DNA of 64,000 nucleotides from Thermohalobaculum sp965247385 (GTDB lineage: Bacteria > Pseudomonadota > Alphaproteobacteria > Rhodobacterales > Rhodobacteraceae), in the NCBI GenBank assembly GCA_965247385.1, contig CBDFHG010000002.1, positions 1,054,001 to 1,118,000 of the forward strand, in the 5' to 3' direction. The notes beneath the pieces are model-generated. The model ran no database searches. It was not told the DNA's origin and saw only the letters and a list, made by a program, of their open reading frames with translations. The translations under genes and the position numbers were made by a program. This document shows positions 53,623 through 63,322 of this stretch, piece by piece (the first letter of the stretch is position 1; each line of letters opens with the position of its first letter).

Positions 53623-53641
53623 ACCTATCAATATGATAGGT
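53623..53641. promoter_or_regulatory. Operator-like palindrome before the toxin-antitoxin genes
   Basis: ACCTATCA-ATA-TGATAGGT, perfect 8-bp arms, 53 bases upstream of the toxin start. ACCT/AGGT half-ends recall MqsA operators, though the spacing is wider. It is a likely autoregulatory site for the helix-turn-helix antitoxin. Confidence 0.6.
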
Positions 53642-53671
53642 TGATGATGTGCTGTCAAGATGAATGAACAG

Positions 53672-53910
53672 TTAACTTGAACGATCTTTCCATCGCTTCG
53701 CCGCCGCCTTCCGGGCGATCTCCGTCCTCTGCTCTGGCGTCAGTTTCGCTGCCCGCGCCTTCCCACCCTTCCGTCCGAGCGCCTGTGCGGCCTTGTCCTT
53801 GCCGTCGTCGGCATACTCTTCCTCGGTCTCCCCGTGGCGATCTGCATGACGCGCACGGCGTTGCCGACCACATCGGCGGGGCGCTTTTGGCCTTTTGGTC
53901 CTTTGGGCAT
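53672..53910 (-). pseudogene. Small conserved protein, frameshifted
   Basis: ATG at 53910 gives MPKGPKGQKRPADVVGNAVR and VMQIATG, then the frame must change near 53840 (ACGGGGAGAC, probably one base lost) to continue as ETEEEYADDGKDKAAQALGR and KLTPEQRTEIARKAAAKRWK. The two halves together match a small, lysine-rich, nucleic-acid-binding-like protein found widely in bacteria. Its function is unknown. Confidence 0.7.
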
Positions 53911-53998
53911 GGTGCCTCCTATGCTTTACGGTAAGCATATGGGAGATCAGGCGAGGATTCGATAGGCTGTCAATCCGGCCAGATTTCAAACTGATGCA

Positions 53999-54691
53999 CT
54001 ACCCAAAATCCACATGGTAATGCTCGTCGTGGCGCACCCATGATGGTCGCGTGCTGAACCGGAGACGCTGCTTCAGATCGACGCCACCCGGAGCACCGAA
54101 CAGATCATCCTGCAGGTCGGGCGCGAAGATTACGCAGCCGATCCCTCCGCCAGCCGCGCGGGCGTGTTGCTCGAGCAGCTTCAGGTGTTGGGCGATCGCG
54201 GCGAAATCGATGTCCCCGGCCGCACCGCGCCCTTGGGTATCAAACTCCAGATCGTAGCCAAAGCGATTGAAGACATGGGTCGGAAACCGGCTGCCGCCCT
54301 TCAGCGGCGCCATGAAGTCGAACGACAGGCCGTTGCGGTACGTCCGGTGCGGCCAGAACCGGCCACCCCAGGGAAAGCCGGACTCGCCATAGACCCAGTC
54401 GGTCTCGGGAAACTCGGCGGCCAGGCCGTCATAGGCGGTCTCGATGGCCTCGACCGCCGGGCGATGCCCGTAGGTCCGGAGCGCCCTTGCGCAAAGCCAG
54501 CAACAGGGGTGCCCTGCTTCCGTCCCACCGCTCAGGCGAACGGAATTCTCGACCCAGCCTGCCTTTGTCTGACCGTAACAGGTGCTCGGCCCATCGCGGA
54601 GCACCGCAACGACCAGATTGGGCCAGATTGGGAAGGTAGAGCGCGCCGGACCCGACAATCAGAACCAGCAGGGCCCGGCGCGCCCACCGCA

Positions 54692-54692
<1 letters not shown>
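53999..54692 (-). pseudogene. Penicillin-insensitive murein endopeptidase-like protein, frameshifted N-terminus
   Basis: The ATG at 54692 overlaps the clpB stop and encodes a membrane or signal segment (MRWARRALLVLIVGSGALYL). The catalytic part is in another frame: STCYGQTKAGWVENSVRL, FWPHRTYRNGLSFDFMAPL and WVRHDEHYHVDFG. The H-to-D and HxH zinc ligands of MepA-type LAS enzymes are all present. The shift lies between 54600 and 54660. The start MSGPARSTFPIWPNL at 54658 could give a cytoplasmic product lacking the export signal. Confidence 0.65.
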
Positions 54693-57304
<2,612 letters not shown>

Positions 57305-57374
57305 TTGCTCTCTCCTCAAGCACGTCTGCCCGGCGTCCGTATTCTCGGCCCGCCCCGGACAATCGCCTCTAATT

Positions 57375-57390
57375 GTTAGGACACCCTAAC
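57375..57390. promoter_or_regulatory. Inverted repeat in the clpB-pyrF divergent region
   Basis: GTTAGG-ACAC-CCTAAC, perfect 6-bp arms, 71 bases upstream of the clpB start and 127 bases from pyrF. It is a possible operator; no known consensus was matched. Confidence 0.4.
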
Positions 57391-57516
57391 TGGCATGCCC
57401 CTTGAGGCGATGTGGGAGTTTTGCGCTAATGATGCAAGGGTGGGATGCACGGGCACTGTTGACCGGATTGCACGCCTCGTGCATCTCGGGGCGGCAAACA
57501 CCCGAAGGAGTCCCAA

Positions 57517-58224
57517 ATGCCCCCAGGAACGTCCGATGACCGCCTTATCGTCGCCCTCGACCTGCCCAATGCGATCGCGGCGGGGGAACTGGTCGCGCAA
57601 CTTGGGCCCACCGTCAGCTTCTACAAGATCGGCCTCGGCATGCTGACCGGCGGCGGGCTGGGGCTGGCCTGCGAGTTGAAGGACCAGGGCAAGCGGGTGT
57701 TCCTCGACATGAAGCTGTTCGACATCGGCGCGACGGTGAAAAAGGCGGTCGCCGGGCTGGCGCAGTTCGATCTCGATTTCCTCACCGTCCACGGCGACCC
57801 CCAGGTGGTGGGCGCGGCGGTGGCCGGTCGCGGCGATGCGGCCACCCGCATCCTCGCCGTCACCATCCTGACCTCGCTCGACCGGAGCGATCTGGACCAG
57901 ATGCTGATCCGCGATGGCGATATCCAGGACCTCACCGTCGAGCGCGCCCGCCTCGCCCTGCTCGCCGGAGCCGACGGCCTGATCGCCTCGCCCCGCGAAG
58001 CCGCCCGCATCCGCGCCCTGCCCGAGGCCGAGGGCCGCCTGATCGTCACCCCCGGCGTGCGCCCCGCAGGCACCGCACCGGGCGACCAGAAGCGGGTCGC
58101 AACCCCGGCAGCGGCGCTGGCCGACGGCGCCAACCACATCGTCGTCGGCCGCCCGATCTGGGCCGCCCCCAACCCCCGCGCCGCCGCCAAGGCGATCCAG
58201 GCGGAGATCGCCGGGGTGGGCTAA
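57517..58224 (+). CDS. pyrF: Orotidine 5'-phosphate decarboxylase
   Basis: A 235-residue TIM-barrel enzyme that converts OMP to UMP, the last step of pyrimidine synthesis. The substrate Asp and Lys motifs are RLIVALDLPN, FYKIGLGMLTGG and FLDMKLFDIGATVKKA (the catalytic Lys-Asp pair, about residues 67-75); TPGVRPAG and GANHIVVGRPIW bind phosphate. ATG at 57517 has AAGGAG. A mini-IS1182 begins one base after its TAA stop, which leaves the gene intact. Confidence 0.96.
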   Translation: MPPGTSDDRLIVALDLPNAIAAGELVAQLGPTVSFYKIGLGMLTGGGLGLACELKDQGKRVFLDMKLFDIGATVKKAVAGLAQFDLDFLTVHGDPQVVGAAVAGRGDAATRILAVTILTSLDRSDLDQMLIRDGDIQDLTVERARLALLAGADGLIASPREAARIRALPEAEGRLIVTPGVRPAGTAPGDQKRVATPAAALADGANHIVVGRPIWAAPNPRAAAKAIQAEIAGVG

Positions 58225-58756
58225 CAGCCCGTTGACGAAGTCGGCACTGGACACGAGCGGCCTGGTCTGATTCTTTGATGTTCTGATTTGACCGGGAGGC
58301 TCGCCGATGGCAATGGGACTGCAGAAGGATCGTCAGGGTGACTTGATGGTGGGCTGGGCGGTCCCCAACAACCGCGTGCGGCTCAACTCCGCGCTCGCCC
58401 GCGAGGCCTTCAAGCTGCGCGCCGAGATCGTCGGGCGCTGCTTTGCCCACAGCCTCGATCGCGGCGGCATGCGCCGGACCTGGCTGCGCCGGCGCGAGAA
58501 CGTGCACAAGCGATACCTGCTTCACGTCGCCGGCCACAACCTCTCGTTGCTGATGCGCCAACTCATCGGCGCCGGCACCCCGCGCCAGGCCGTGGCGGGC
58601 GGATCTGGCGGTATTTTCGTGCTTGTTGCGCCCGCTGGAGCCGTTCTGGTCGCTCGGATCGGCCTCATCGTCTCGGAGGATGGCGAAACCGCCTGCGCCG
58701 CGTTATGTTTCGTCGTGGGGTGAAACCCGGTCAATGGCGCCTTTTTCAACGGGCTG
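58225..58756 (+). mobile_element. Internally deleted IS1182-type derivative (mini-IS)
   Basis: 532 bp with both terminal repeats kept (CAGCCCGTTGACGAAGTCG at 58225; the right end ends CAACGGGCTG at 58756). The coding part joins the start MAMGLQKDRQGDLMVGWA directly to the C-terminal region VPNNRVRLNSALAREAF, removing about 310 residues of the transposase, including all catalytic motifs. The remaining ORF (58307-58723) is in frame but cannot be active. Four-base flanks differ (CTAA, ATAT). The intact relative at 1458-2948 could act on its ends. Confidence 0.88.
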
Positions 58757-58757
58757 A

Positions 58758-59000
58758 TATGCGTTTCAGTACGAATCGATGCTGGCCCTGATCGCCGCCC
58801 TGTTCATGCTGCGCGCCGGGACCGGCATGACGCCGGCCGGACGCGCCTGGCTGTTCGCCCTCTGGATGCTCCCGGTTCCAGGCCGGTTGGTCCCCGGGTT
58901 GGAGGTCGGGTACTACGCCGCCCCCGTGATTGCCGCATCGCTGGCGCTGTGCACCCTGATCGCACTTCGCGAGACGTCGCGCATCACCGAACCCGCCTGA
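58758..59000 (+). pseudogene. Multi-pass membrane protein, C-terminal fragment
   Basis: The open frame begins at the IS edge (YAFQYESMLALIAALFMLRAG) and ends EIALRETSRITEPA-like at 59000; the only ATG is at 58779. It has two to three hydrophobic segments (LIAALFMLRAG; FALWMLPVPGRLVPGLEV; APVIAASLALCTLIAL). The wording resembles the end of DUF2029/GT87-type membrane glycosyltransferases. The upstream part was probably removed when the mini-IS1182 inserted and rearranged. It is followed 16 bases later by miaA. Confidence 0.5.
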
Positions 59001-59016
59001 AACCGGCCGGGACCCG

Positions 59017-59943
59017 ATGCCCAAACCCATCCTCATTGCGGGCCCTACCGCCAGCGGCAAATCGGCCCTGGCGCTGGGGCTGGCCCGGCGCTTTGGCGGC
59101 GCCGTCATCAATGCCGACAGCCAGCAGATCTACGGCGACTGGCGGATTCTCTCGGCCCGGCCGACGCCCGAAGACGAGGCCCAGGCGCCGCATTTCCTCT
59201 ACGGCCATCTGGCGCTGGACGCCGAGTATTCGGTCGGTGCCTGGCTGCGCGACCTTGCCGAGACGCTGGAGGATTGCCGCACCCGTGATCTCACGCCCAT
59301 CATCACCGGCGGCACCGGGCTCTACTTCAGGGCCCTGACCGAGGGGCTGGCCCCGATCCCGCCGATCCCGCCCGACATCCGGGCCGAGGCCGCAGCCGGG
59401 TTGGAGCGTCTCGGCCTCGCCCGATTTGCCGCCGCGCTGTCCCAGCGCGATCCGGAAACCGCCGCAACCCTCGACCGCTCCAACCCCATGCGGCTCCTGC
59501 GCGCCTGGGAGGTGCTCCAGAGCACCGGTACCGGCCTGGCCGAATGGCACCGCCGCACCGGCCCCGCGCTGCTGCCCTTGGATCAGACGGTTGCGTTCAC
59601 CCTGACCCCACCGCGCGACTGGCTCCACGCCCGCTGCAACACCCGCTTCGACGCCATGCTGGCGGAAGGCGTGCTGGACGAGGTCGCCCAGGTCATGGCC
59701 CTGGATCTCGACCCGGCACTCCCCGGCATGAAGGCGGTCGGCGCGCCGGAACTGATGGCGCATCTCGCCGGCGAGATTCCGCTCGATGAGGCCGCCGCCC
59801 GCGCCAGGACCGCAACCCGCCGCTACGCCAAGCGCCAACTGACCTGGGCGCGCAACCAGATGTTTCACTGGCAGGTGCTCGAGAGACACAATCCTGCCGA
59901 GAATCTGGCCGTTGTGACAGAATTGGCTGCGAAACCGGGTTGA
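59017..59943 (+). CDS. miaA: tRNA dimethylallyltransferase
   Basis: A 308-residue enzyme that adds a dimethylallyl group to A37 of tRNAs reading UNN codons. The P-loop is LIAGPTASGKSALALGLA (residues ~6-22), DSQQIY follows, then ITGGTGLYFRALTEG, and the C-terminal QLTWARNQMFHW with the RYAKRQ basic motif. Length and motifs are normal. It lies directly upstream of the ilv leader. Loss of A37 modification affects attenuation at leader peptides elsewhere, so the neighbourhood is suggestive. Confidence 0.95.
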   Translation: MPKPILIAGPTASGKSALALGLARRFGGAVINADSQQIYGDWRILSARPTPEDEAQAPHFLYGHLALDAEYSVGAWLRDLAETLEDCRTRDLTPIITGGTGLYFRALTEGLAPIPPIPPDIRAEAAAGLERLGLARFAAALSQRDPETAATLDRSNPMRLLRAWEVLQSTGTGLAEWHRRTGPALLPLDQTVAFTLTPPRDWLHARCNTRFDAMLAEGVLDEVAQVMALDLDPALPGMKAVGAPELMAHLAGEIPLDEAAARARTATRRYAKRQLTWARNQMFHWQVLERHNPAENLAVVTELAAKPG

Positions 59944-59993
59944 CCCCGAGGCGTTCTGTGGTATTGCTGCGCCCGCAAACCAACAGGATACGG

Positions 59994-60044
59994 ATGATGC
60001 GGCAGATTCTTGTAACAACGGCGCGCGGGAACCGGATGGGCTGA
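59994..60044 (+). CDS. Leader peptide of the ilvI operon
   Basis: A 16-codon ORF, MMRQILVTTARGNRMG, containing consecutive Ile-Leu-Val codons (ATT CTT GTA) followed by Thr-Thr. It starts 50 bases after the miaA stop and ends 26 bases before a strong terminator that precedes ilvI. GC-rich segments after it can pair in alternative ways (GCGCGCGGG near 60022 with CGCGCGC near 60060). This is the layout of ribosome-mediated attenuation: shortage of branched-chain aminoacyl-tRNA stalls the ribosome and prevents terminator formation. Confidence 0.85.
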   Translation: MMRQILVTTARGNRMG

Positions 60045-60070
60045 AGCCCCTCCCGGACAACGCGCGCATG

Positions 60071-60092
60071 GGCCCCAGACGGGGCCTTTTTT
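60071..60092 (+). terminator. Attenuator (intrinsic terminator) upstream of ilvI
   Basis: Perfect stem GGCCCC / GGGGCC with loop AGAC, followed by six T residues. It lies 27 bases after the leader peptide stop and 42 bases before ilvI. Confidence 0.92.
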
Positions 60093-60134
60093 GTTTCTAC
60101 CGCCGAAAACCCGTGAAGATGGAGTGATAAGAAT

Positions 60135-61889
60135 ATGTCTGGCGAAATGACTGGAGCCGAAATTGTCGTCAAGTCCCTGAAGGATCAGGGCGTCGATGTG
60201 GTCTTTGGCTATCCCGGCGGCGCCGTACTCCCGATCTATGACGCGATCTTCAAGCAAAACGACATCCGCCACATCCTGGTTCGCCACGAACAGGGCGCGG
60301 CCCACGCAGCCGAGGGCTATGCCCGCTCCACCGGCAGGCCCGGCGTCGTGCTGGTCACCTCCGGCCCCGGGGCCACCAACGCGGTCACCGGCATGACGGA
60401 TGCGCTGATGGACAGCATCCCCATGGTGGTGCTGACCGGCCAGGTGCCGACCTTCATGATCGGCAACGACGCTTTTCAGGAAGCCGACACCGTGGGCATC
60501 ACCCGGCCCTGCACCAAGCACAACTGGCTGGTGCGTGACACCAACGACCTGGCCGACACCATCCACCGGGCTTTCCATGTCGCGGTGACCGGGCGGCCCG
60601 GCCCGGTGCTGGTCGACATCCCGAAGGACGTGCAGTTCGCCTCCGGCACCTATATCGCGCCGTCGGAGGCCCGCACCCATACCTACGCGCCCCGGACCAA
60701 GGGCGACCCGGACGCGATCCTCGCCGCCGTCGAGATGCTGGAGCAGGCCAAGCGCCCGGTGATCTATTCCGGCGGCGGCGTCATCAACGCCGGCCCGCAG
60801 GCCAGCACCCTGCTGCGCGAACTGGCGGGAGCGACCAACTTCCCGGTCACCTCGACCCTGATGGGCCTGGGCGCCTATCCCGCCTCCGGCGACGGCTGGC
60901 TGGGAATGCTGGGCATGCACGGTACCTACGAGGCCAACATGGTCATGCATGGCTGCGACTACATGCTGTGCATTGGTGCCCGCTTCGACGATCGCATCAC
61001 CGGGCGGCTGGATGCGTTCTCGCCGGATTCGCGCAAGGTCCATATCGACATCGACCCCTCGTCGATCAACAAGAACATTCATGTCGACGTGCCCATCGTC
61101 GGCGATGTCGGCAGCGTCATGGACGACATGCTGGCGCTGTGGAAGGACCGCGGGTCCAAGACCCGTTCGGCGGATGTCACCCAATGGTGGAAACAGATCG
61201 ACGCGTGGCGCGCCGTCGATTGCCTGCGCTACGCCCCGTCCGACAAGACGATCAAGCCGCAATACGCGGTCCAGCGGCTCGAAGCCCTGACCAAGGATCA
61301 TGACCGCTATATCTGCACCGAGGTCGGTCAGCACCAGATGTGGGCGGCCCAGTTCCTGGGCTTCAACGAGCCGAACCGCTGGATGACCTCCGGCGGGCTG
61401 GGCACCATGGGCTATGGCCTGCCCTCGTCGATCGGCGTCCAGATCGCCCACCCCGACAGTCTGGTCATCAACGTCGCCGGCGAGGCAAGCTGGATCATGG
61501 TGATGCAGGAGATGTGCACGGCGGTGCAATACCGCCTGCCGGTCAAGCAGTTCATCCTCAACAACGAGCGCCTGGGAATGGTCCGCCAGTGGCAGGAACT
61601 GCTGCATGGAGAACGCTATTCTCACAGCTATTCCGAGGCGTTGCCGGATTTTGTTAAACTGGCCGAGGCGTTCGGCTGCAAGGGCATCAAATGCACTGAC
61701 CCGGCCGATCTCGACGAGGCGATCAAGGAGATGCTGGCCTATGACGGCCCGGTGATCTTCGACTGCCTGGTCGAGAAGCACGAGAACTGCTTCCCGATGA
61801 TCCCCTCGGGCAAAGCCCATAACGAGATGCTGCTGGGCGACGCCTCGACCGACAACACCATCGGCGCCACTGGCGCGGTGATGGTCTGA
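60135..61889 (+). CDS. ilvI: Acetolactate synthase, large (catalytic) subunit
   Basis: A 584-residue ThDP enzyme that condenses two pyruvates, or pyruvate and 2-oxobutyrate, at the start of valine/leucine/isoleucine synthesis. The catalytic Glu is in RHEQGAAHAAEGYARSTG (about residue 52), VLVTSGPGATNAVTG follows, then the FAD-binding middle domain. The ThDP/Mg motif reads VINVAGEASWIMVMQE, with Glu where most enzymes have Asp, and NNERLGMVRQWQ follows. The C-terminal KHENCFPMIPSGKAHNEM is normal. Expression is probably controlled by the leader and attenuator just upstream. Length is standard. Confidence 0.96.
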   Translation: MSGEMTGAEIVVKSLKDQGVDVVFGYPGGAVLPIYDAIFKQNDIRHILVRHEQGAAHAAEGYARSTGRPGVVLVTSGPGATNAVTGMTDALMDSIPMVVLTGQVPTFMIGNDAFQEADTVGITRPCTKHNWLVRDTNDLADTIHRAFHVAVTGRPGPVLVDIPKDVQFASGTYIAPSEARTHTYAPRTKGDPDAILAAVEMLEQAKRPVIYSGGGVINAGPQASTLLRELAGATNFPVTSTLMGLGAYPASGDGWLGMLGMHGTYEANMVMHGCDYMLCIGARFDDRITGRLDAFSPDSRKVHIDIDPSSINKNIHVDVPIVGDVGSVMDDMLALWKDRGSKTRSADVTQWWKQIDAWRAVDCLRYAPSDKTIKPQYAVQRLEALTKDHDRYICTEVGQHQMWAAQFLGFNEPNRWMTSGGLGTMGYGLPSSIGVQIAHPDSLVINVAGEASWIMVMQEMCTAVQYRLPVKQFILNNERLGMVRQWQELLHGERYSHSYSEALPDFVKLAEAFGCKGIKCTDPADLDEAIKEMLAYDGPVIFDCLVEKHENCFPMIPSGKAHNEMLLGDASTDNTIGATGAVMV

Positions 61890-61910
61890 ACCGGGACACG
61901 GAGAAAACAA

Positions 61911-62483
61911 ATGAACTCGCTTACCATCAAGCCCGGCTCGACCAGCCACTCGGCCTACAACCTTCGCGACACCCACGCAGACCGCGAGGAATGCCATACC
62001 CTCACCGTGCTGGTTGACAATGAACCTGGCACCCTGGCCCGGGTCATCGGCCTGTTCTCCGGACGCGGCTACAACATCGAAAGCCTGACGGTGGCCGAGA
62101 CCGACCACCTCGGCCACCTCTCGCGCATCACCATCGTCACCACCGGCACTCCGGCGGTGATCGAGCAGATCAAGGCCCAGCTCGGCCGCATGGTGCCGGT
62201 CCATGACGTCCACGATCTCACCATCGAGGGCGCCCATGTCGAGCGCGAACTGGCGCTGATCAAGGTGGTGGCCACCGACGAGCACCGGGTCGAGGCGCTG
62301 CGCATGGCCGACCTGATGGGCGCCCGCGTGGTCGATGTGACGCTGGAAAGCTTCATCTTCGAACTGGCCCAGACCTCGGACGAGATCGACGGCTTCGTCG
62401 ACCTCATGCGCCCGCTCGGCCTGACCCAGGTCACCCGGACCGGCGTTTGCGCCATGATGCGCGGCGGCAAGGGCGCCGCCTGA
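61911..62483 (+). CDS. ilvH: Acetolactate synthase, small (regulatory) subunit
   Basis: A 190-residue regulatory subunit that binds valine and confers feedback inhibition on the large subunit. The N-terminal ACT domain is HTLTVLVDNEPGTLARVIGL and FSGRGYNIESLTVAETD. The C-terminal ALS_ss domain includes ELALIKVVATDEHRVEALR and ends GVCAMMRGGKGAA. An N-terminal ~25-residue extension is seen. It is 21 bases after ilvI, and its stop overlaps the ATG of the next gene (TGATG). Confidence 0.95.
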   Translation: MNSLTIKPGSTSHSAYNLRDTHADREECHTLTVLVDNEPGTLARVIGLFSGRGYNIESLTVAETDHLGHLSRITIVTTGTPAVIEQIKAQLGRMVPVHDVHDLTIEGAHVERELALIKVVATDEHRVEALRMADLMGARVVDVTLESFIFELAQTSDEIDGFVDLMRPLGLTQVTRTGVCAMMRGGKGAA

Positions 62484-63202
62484 TGGGATTCGCCGCCAAC
62501 CTGACCGGATTGCTGATCGCGGCGGCCCTGCCAAGCGCCTGCCAAACCACCGGCGATGCACCGGCCGAGGCGGAACCGGCCCTGGCCGCCAACGCCGAAA
62601 CCCAATTCCCCGAATCCCGATCCCAAGAAACCCGATCCAGCGGCGTCCGGGCCGCCGGAGGCCCAATCGCCGGATCCGCGACGAGCGGAACGCTTTCAGC
62701 CAAGCGCTCCCCCGCAGCCACCCCCGCCCCGCCAATCCCAACACCGGCAGCCCAAGTACCGGCACTCCCAACGCCCGCAGCATTGCCCCCCGCTCAAACC
62801 GCAGCAGTGCCGCACATCTACATGGCGCTGCAATCCGACGGCGCGGGCAGCCCGGTCTCGGCGGTCTTCGCCATCGACGCGGCGCGCGACAACACCCCCT
62901 CGAACGACCCGGCCGTCCGCCTGGCCCCGGAGAACGGGCGCTGCAATGCGCAGGAAATGCGCAGCTACACCTTCCCGCCGCAAGACGCGGCCCAGCCGGT
63001 GGTCAGCGAAGCCCGGCAGTCCCGCGGCCTGACCGCAGCCAACCTGCCCGGCTTCATGGCCGCCAGCGTCACCGACATGATGCGCGCGCGCGGCCTGGCC
63101 AGCGACCGCGAACAGACCAGCGCGCTTAACATCTGCACCCGCAAACTGTGGGAGCAACTGGTGCTCAGCCAAACCGGCGACGCCCTCGCGGCTGGACAAT
63201 AG
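62483..63202 (+). CDS. Hypothetical proline-rich exported protein, possible lipoprotein
   Basis: A 239-residue protein. A hydrophobic N-terminus ends in a lipobox-like LPSAC (Cys about residue 20), followed by ~80 residues rich in Pro, Ala and Ser, which suggests a wall-spanning linker. A C-terminal domain follows (HIYMALQSDGAGSPVSAVFA; CNAQEMRSYTFPP; ALNICTRKLWEQLVLSQTGD). I do not recognise the family. The -3 position (Pro) is not ideal for a lipobox. Translation is coupled to ilvH and it lies before ilvC; a metabolic role is not implied. Confidence 0.6.
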   Translation: MGFAANLTGLLIAAALPSACQTTGDAPAEAEPALAANAETQFPESRSQETRSSGVRAAGGPIAGSATSGTLSAKRSPAATPAPPIPTPAAQVPALPTPAALPPAQTAAVPHIYMALQSDGAGSPVSAVFAIDAARDNTPSNDPAVRLAPENGRCNAQEMRSYTFPPQDAAQPVVSEARQSRGLTAANLPGFMAASVTDMMRARGLASDREQTSALNICTRKLWEQLVLSQTGDALAAGQ

Positions 63203-63322
63203 AGAGGCCTTCGTCTAACCACGGCTCCAGAAATTCACTCGGAAAAACACCGCCGCACACACACCCGGGGACCCCCAAAAAAAACGCAATCCCGGGAACG
63301 CAAGACAAGGGACAAGAACACC

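Noticed and set aside
57305..57516. Heat-shock (sigma-32) promoter for clpB
   Set aside because: No convincing CTTGAA and CCCCAT pair at proper spacing was found; only a short inverted repeat was recorded.
59865..62783. Minus-strand ORF of 972 codons opposite miaA, ilvI and ilvH
   Set aside because: It is antisense to three clear core genes and has no recognisable domain.
63203..63322. Riboswitch or leader before ilvC
   Set aside because: The spacer is GC-rich with an A-run, but no conserved fold, leader ORF or terminator could be recognised.
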